This document shows, in pieces, positions 12,968 to 15,600 of a stretch of 15,600 nucleotides of DNA (positions are counted from its first letter, which is position 1; each line of letters starts with the position of its first letter). The translations under genes were made by a program, and so were the position numbers. Under the pieces are notes generated by a model that did not search any database, was not told the origin of the DNA, and worked only from the letters and a program-made list of their open reading frames with translations. The stretch is from positions 1 to 15,600 of the forward strand of contig JAEEUX010000029.1 of NCBI GenBank assembly GCA_016290695.1, read 5' to 3'. This stretch comes from Oscillospiraceae bacterium (lineage in GTDB: Bacteria > Bacillota > Clostridia > Oscillospirales > Oscillospiraceae).

Positions 12968-13957
12968 TTATTTATACGTCGTGAAATCCTTGTCGTGGAA
13001 CCCCGCATTGAACGGCATGTGGATGTTGTTCGCTCCGCCGAGTGGCATGTCCGCCGGGGTGACGGGGACGCTTCCGGGAGGCGGCGTCATCATAGGCATC
13101 ATCGGGGGAGCACCCTCGGGAGGCGCCATGGAAGCGTCAGGGGGCGGCGCCATCATGAGAGGCATTGTCTGCGGGATTTTGGGGAGATCGAGATGGTTTT
13201 GAAGGAAGTTCCAGCAGGCGCCGAACCAGTCGTCGATACAGGGGCCGAGCGTCCCATCCATGCCGAGCATACGGCTGCTGCCGCCGGTTTCACCGTGGCC
13301 GCCCGTCGAGGAAATGAAGCAGCCGAAGGGGCGCTTTTTCTTCTCAAAGGAGTCTATCATGGCTATCGTCTGATATACGGAAACGAGCGGGTCGAGCCGC
13401 GCATGATGGAAAAATGCGGGCGGCGTCTGATCGCCGACCAGGTCGCCGTTCGGGACATATACTATGCCGTCATCGGTCTTTTGCCCGCAGTACATGGGGC
13501 CGAAACCGAGTATCATGGCGTTGGGCTTCGCTTCCTCGCCCTTGCAGCCGGCCTTTTCCATAAGGTCGGGGCGGTTCCATAGGTTGCCCGTCGTCATGCA
13601 GATAAACGCGCCCGCGGACTGCCCGGAGATTACGATTTTATCCGGGTCTATGCCCCATTCGTCCGCGCGGTCACGCAGAAGCTTTATCGCCTTCATGAGG
13701 TTTACCACAACGTCCGGGAAGCGGTAATTATCCCCGACGGGGTACATATATGAGCATATTACGCCGAAGCCCTTTCCGATCAGGCGTCCGCCGATGTTGT
13801 TCGTGTCGGTCTCTGTGCAGACCATGAAGCCGCCGGCGGAGGCGTGGATGAGCGCAGGGGTACGCATGGGGCCGAAGAAGCCGCCCATTTCGTTGGCGAC
13901 GGTGACTATGAGGCGCGAGGAGCCGTCCTCATTGAGCTTAATAGTATGGACCTGCAT
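12968..13957 (-). CDS. Alpha/beta-hydrolase (carboxylesterase-like) with Met/Pro-rich C-terminal tail
   Basis: 329 residues, cytoplasmic (no signal peptide). It has the alpha/beta-hydrolase order: oxyanion-hole region H-A-S-A-G-G-F (38-44), nucleophile elbow G-Q-S-A-G with Ser114, acid Asp189 in HHARLDPLV, and His221 in STGGHGETG. This resembles BD-FAE/Aes-type esterases, including acetyl-xylan esterase relatives. Odd is the tail from about residue 266 to 305, dominated by Met and Pro (PLMMAPPP, MMPMMTPPPG), followed by a more ordinary end. It has GGAGGT 9 bases before the ATG. It is the second gene of an operon, 24 bases after a DUF3237 gene. Substrate is unknown; an ester of a small organic compound is the usual case. 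Confidence 0.85.
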   Translation of the reverse strand: MQVHTIKLNEDGSSRLIVTVANEMGGFFGPMRTPALIHASAGGFMVCTETDTNNIGGRLIGKGFGVICSYMYPVGDNYRFPDVVVNLMKAIKLLRDRADEWGIDPDKIVISGQSAGAFICMTTGNLWNRPDLMEKAGCKGEEAKPNAMILGFGPMYCGQKTDDGIVYVPNGDLVGDQTPPAFFHHARLDPLVSVYQTIAMIDSFEKKKRPFGCFISSTGGHGETGGSSRMLGMDGTLGPCIDDWFGACWNFLQNHLDLPKIPQTMPLMMAPPPDASMAPPEGAPPMMPMMTPPPGSVPVTPADMPLGGANNIHMPFNAGFHDKDFTTYK

Positions 13958-13981
13958 TTATTAAATACCTCCGGTTATTGA

Positions 13982-14404
13982 TTATTCGGCGTCTACTTCA
14001 AAAAGCTTTATGCATACGCCGTTTTGCGCGGGATGTCCCTCACCGCGGAATTTGTTTTGGTGAAGATAGGGAGCGAGCACCGGGCTGTCGGTGATAAAGG
14101 TCGGGACCGTTTTAAAGGGCATGGACATAGAGTCGAACCAGCCGTTGTTTTCTATGAAAATCTTGCACTTATTGCCTGCCTTGTCCTCGCCGTCGAGCAT
14201 ATACCGCGCCGACATATGGCGCACGCCGGAGAGATTCACGCGCTGCGTGTCAACGCCGCCTTTGCAGACGACACCGTTGAATATTTCGCCCTCGGCCGTG
14301 CCGGAGAAGGGGATCATGACGACTTCGAGGCCCCCGGCCTTCAGAGCCGAAACCTCGGCGCCGTTTATTTCGACATTGATTTGAAGAATGAGCTTGTCTG
14401 CCAT
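13982..14404 (-). CDS. DUF3237-family protein
   Basis: 140 residues. It matches the DUF3237 layout: an N-terminal strand with V-E-I-N-G, the IPFSGTAEGEIFNGVV block at 31-46, GGVD at 49-52, then R-H-M-S-A-R-Y-M-L-D-G (62-72) and an IENNGWF strand. DUF3237 proteins are small beta-barrels of unknown biochemical role, often near hydrolases and catabolic genes. It has GGGAGG about 6 bases before its ATG and is the first gene of the operon with the alpha/beta hydrolase, so the two probably act on the same compound (inference). A near-consensus promoter lies directly upstream, divergent from an HTH regulator gene. Confidence 0.78.
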   Translation of the reverse strand: MADKLILQINVEINGAEVSALKAGGLEVVMIPFSGTAEGEIFNGVVCKGGVDTQRVNLSGVRHMSARYMLDGEDKAGNKCKIFIENNGWFDSMSMPFKTVPTFITDSPVLAPYLHQNKFRGEGHPAQNGVCIKLFEVDAE

Positions 14405-14450
14405 TTTTATCCTCCCTTTTGTTATCTATCCGTAAGATGTGCTTTTTACC

Positions 14451-14479
14451 ATTATATAATTGTTAAAATAATTCGTCAA
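14451..14479 (-). promoter_or_regulatory. Sigma-A promoter of the DUF3237-hydrolase operon
   Basis: On the minus strand TTGACG (14474-14479) and TATAAT (14451-14456) are 17 bases apart. Expected start is near 14444, with a leader of about 40 bases. Confidence 0.87.
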
Positions 14480-14485
14480 CCGTTT

Positions 14486-14507
14486 AACTAAAAATTATAA
14501 TTTAGTT
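14486..14507. promoter_or_regulatory. Inverted repeat between divergent units
   Basis: AACTAAA (14486-14492) and TTTAGTT (14501-14507) are exact 7-bp arms separated by eight bases, just upstream of the -35 of the DUF3237 operon. It is a candidate site for the divergently encoded HTH protein; it could also be chance in AT-rich DNA. Confidence 0.45.
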
Positions 14508-14724
14508 ATGATTGGGTATGATTGTAAAATAGACGTTGCCAAGTTCCGCTGCCGTGTGTATTATAGAAATGACGGCGCGGCGGGGGAGAAACCGCTTAAA
14601 ATGGCAATATAAGGTCGGGACACGGCGTGTCTCATTTGCAAAAACGCGGCGTTTGCTCGCTTTATGTCCTGTTTATATGGGAGAAATTGCGCTATGCTTG
14701 GCGCGTAAGGGAGGCCGACGGAAT
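14508..14724. other. Leader/intergenic DNA before the HTH gene
   Basis: A weak forward promoter (TTAGTT 14502-14507, 17 bases, TAAAAT 14525-14530) is possible. A small hairpin GACAC/GTGTC follows at about 14619-14631. The HTH reading frame is open back to 14536, but that part has no ribosome site and an unlikely, highly basic composition, so I treat it as non-coding. Confidence 0.5.
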
Positions 14725-15243
14725 ATGGACATCGTAAAAATCGGAAAATTTCTTCAGGAGCTTCGCAAGGAGAAGGGTATTACGCAGGAGCAGCTTGCTG
14801 AAAGGATGGGCGTCGCGAGAAGGACTGTTTCGCGATGGGAAACCGGAAGCAATATGCCCGATGTTGACATCCTTGTTGAGTTATCCGATTTATATTCCGT
14901 TGAGCTTCGTGAAATCTTGACAGGTGAAAGGAAAAGTGAGCGTATGAATGAAGAATTGAAAGAAACCGTATTGCAGGTCGCCGATTATTCAAGCGAAGAA
15001 AAAACGAGACTTCTGCGGAAGATGCACGGGCTTTTTATTGTGGGGCTGATTGGCTTTGCCGCCTTCCTTGTTATCCAGATGCTTGGCCTGAGCAGTATCG
15101 CACCATACGAAGCGATAAGCAGTTTCGGCCTCGGCATAGCGTTCGGCATGCTGATTCTCGGCGTTATTTTCACGAGCAGCTGCGCGCTTAAAATCAGAGA
15201 GTTTAAAATGAGGCTGTTAGGCAGGATGAAGACTGACAGATAA
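14725..15243 (+). CDS. Membrane-attached XRE/HTH_3-family transcriptional regulator
   Basis: 172 residues from ATG 14725. I chose this over the in-frame ATG 14536 because AAGGGAGG lies 10 bases upstream and residue 1 starts the HTH domain cleanly. Residues 6-60 are a Cro/C1-type helix-turn-helix (KFLQELRKEKGITQEQLAE, then GVARRTVSRWETG and MPDVDILVELSDLYSV). A short charged linker follows. Two hydrophobic helices at about 103-121 and 133-155 end in a basic tail (KIREFKMRLLGRMK). This soluble-HTH-plus-membrane plan is common in Clostridia, where such regulators may sense membrane state or be held at the membrane; the signal here is unknown. It is divergent from the DUF3237-hydrolase operon and may control it (inference). 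Confidence 0.88.
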   Translation: MDIVKIGKFLQELRKEKGITQEQLAERMGVARRTVSRWETGSNMPDVDILVELSDLYSVELREILTGERKSERMNEELKETVLQVADYSSEEKTRLLRKMHGLFIVGLIGFAAFLVIQMLGLSSIAPYEAISSFGLGIAFGMLILGVIFTSSCALKIREFKMRLLGRMKTDR

Positions 15244-15259
15244 AATGGTATACTATATC

Positions 15260-15286
15260 GCGGGGTGCATAACTTTTGCACCCCGC
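15260..15286. terminator. Terminator-like GC hairpin after the HTH gene
   Basis: GCGGGGTGCA (15260-15269) pairs perfectly with 15277-15286, with a 7-base loop. The tail (ATAAATTTATG) is a poor U-tract, so efficiency is uncertain. Confidence 0.6.
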
Positions 15287-15337
15287 ATAAATTTATGCTT
15301 CCGTAGTGCCGGTGCATGATTTCCTCTATGATTCTCC

Positions 15338-15367
15338 GTTCAGGCCGGTTCAGGCCGATTCAGACGG
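15338..15367. repeat. Three 10-bp tandem repeats before the MoxR promoter
   Basis: GTTCAGGCCG, GTTCAGGCCG and ATTCAGACGG follow each other without gaps. They end seven bases before the -35 box, so one repeat falls on each helix turn at roughly -42 to -71. Confidence 0.8.
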
Positions 15368-15373
15368 TTTTTC

Positions 15374-15402
15374 TTGAATTTCCCTTTTAAAAATGCTATC
15401 CT
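15374..15402 (+). promoter_or_regulatory. Promoter of the MoxR-type ATPase gene
   Basis: TTGAAT (15374-15379), 17 bases, TATCCT (15397-15402), with TG at 15394-15395 giving an extended -10. Expected start is near 15409. Confidence 0.68.
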
Positions 15403-15443
15403 TACTGCATAGCCAAAACCCAAAATGATAAGGCGGTGGTCGC

Positions 15444-15600
15444 ATGTCTGCCATAAAACTGGTAGAAAACGTAAAGGAAAATATCGCGAAGGTGATCGTG
15501 GGCAAGGAGGAACAGACGGAAAACCTGCTTCTTTCTCTGGTGTGCGGAGGCCACGTCCTCATTGAGGATGTTCCCGGGCTGGGGAAAACCACTCTCGTTA
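15444..15600 (+). CDS. MoxR-family AAA ATPase, N-terminal part (cut by window end)
   Basis: 52 codons are visible, running off the window. The N-terminus (MSAIKLVENVKENIAKVIVG) and the strand GGHVLIEDVPGLGKTTLV are characteristic of MoxR AAA ATPases; Walker A is G45-L-G-K48-T-T. MoxR proteins are chaperone-like ATPases that usually work with a downstream DUF58 protein and a VWA- or transglutaminase-domain protein, in metal insertion or cell-envelope processes. Those partners would be expected just beyond this window. The ATG at 15444 is preceded by AAGGCGGTGG; a GTG a few codons upstream is a less likely start. Confidence 0.9.
   Translation, partial: MSAIKLVENVKENIAKVIVGKEEQTENLLLSLVCGGHVLIEDVPGLGKTTLV

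Noticed and set aside
12941..13582. 213-codon plus-strand frame opposite the hydrolase gene
   Set aside because: Arg/His-rich translation with no family features, antisense to a hydrolase with a full catalytic triad, and its start lies inside a terminator hairpin.
14536..14724. N-terminal extension of the HTH regulator from ATG 14536
   Set aside because: No ribosome site, unlikely composition, and a strong AAGGGAGG directly precedes ATG 14725, where the HTH domain begins.

Overview
The window looks like a chromosomal piece of an anaerobic, mid-GC, Gram-positive bacterium of the Clostridia (Oscillospiraceae-like gut lineage is my guess). Evidence: strong Shine-Dalgarno sites, consensus sigma-A promoters, intrinsic terminators, one S-layer-homology (SLH) surface protein and one sortase-type surface protein side by side, a c-di-GMP-I riboswitch candidate, and a corrinoid-type methyltransferase relative. 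The taxonomic guess is inference; no rRNA or marker gene is present.

Layout. 1-180: possible tail of an unknown gene. 190-903 (+): tRNA methyltransferase TrmO. 964-1440 (-): one-pass membrane protein with a pilin-like build. 1615-2393 (-): two-gene operon of a DUF134 regulator and a NifX/NifB-like metal protein with a His/Cys tail, under a near-perfect promoter wrapped by two palindromes. 2629-3989 (+): uroporphyrinogen-decarboxylase-family methyltransferase behind a long folded leader that I cannot assign to a known riboswitch. 4312-9073 (+): 1494-residue SLH-anchored metallophosphoesterase. 9244-9358 (+): possible small RNA. 9485-12156 (+): c-di-GMP riboswitch candidate and a sortase-anchored, repeat-rich surface protein. 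12303-12957 (+): nitroreductase-family protein behind a perfect consensus promoter and a palindrome. 12968-14479 (-): operon of a DUF3237 protein and an alpha/beta hydrolase with a Met/Pro-rich tail. 14725-15243 (+): HTH regulator with two membrane helices, divergent from that operon. 15374-end (+): start of a MoxR-type AAA ATPase, cut by the window edge.

How it fits together. The centre (4.3-12.1 kb) is a cell-surface block: two large secreted proteins anchored by different routes (SLH to the wall polymer, sortase to peptidoglycan), the second apparently under c-di-GMP control, the usual second messenger for adhesion versus motility. The flanks are small metabolic or regulatory units, each with its own promoter and terminator. 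Two copies of a small folded repeat (about 4061 and 12176) sit just after terminators on either side of the surface block; their hairpins keep pairing through base changes on both arms. No tRNA, rRNA, CRISPR array, transposase or phage gene was seen.

The most promising undescribed element is the folded leader at 2678-2766. The double palindrome at 2432-2490 and the covarying repeat pair come next.
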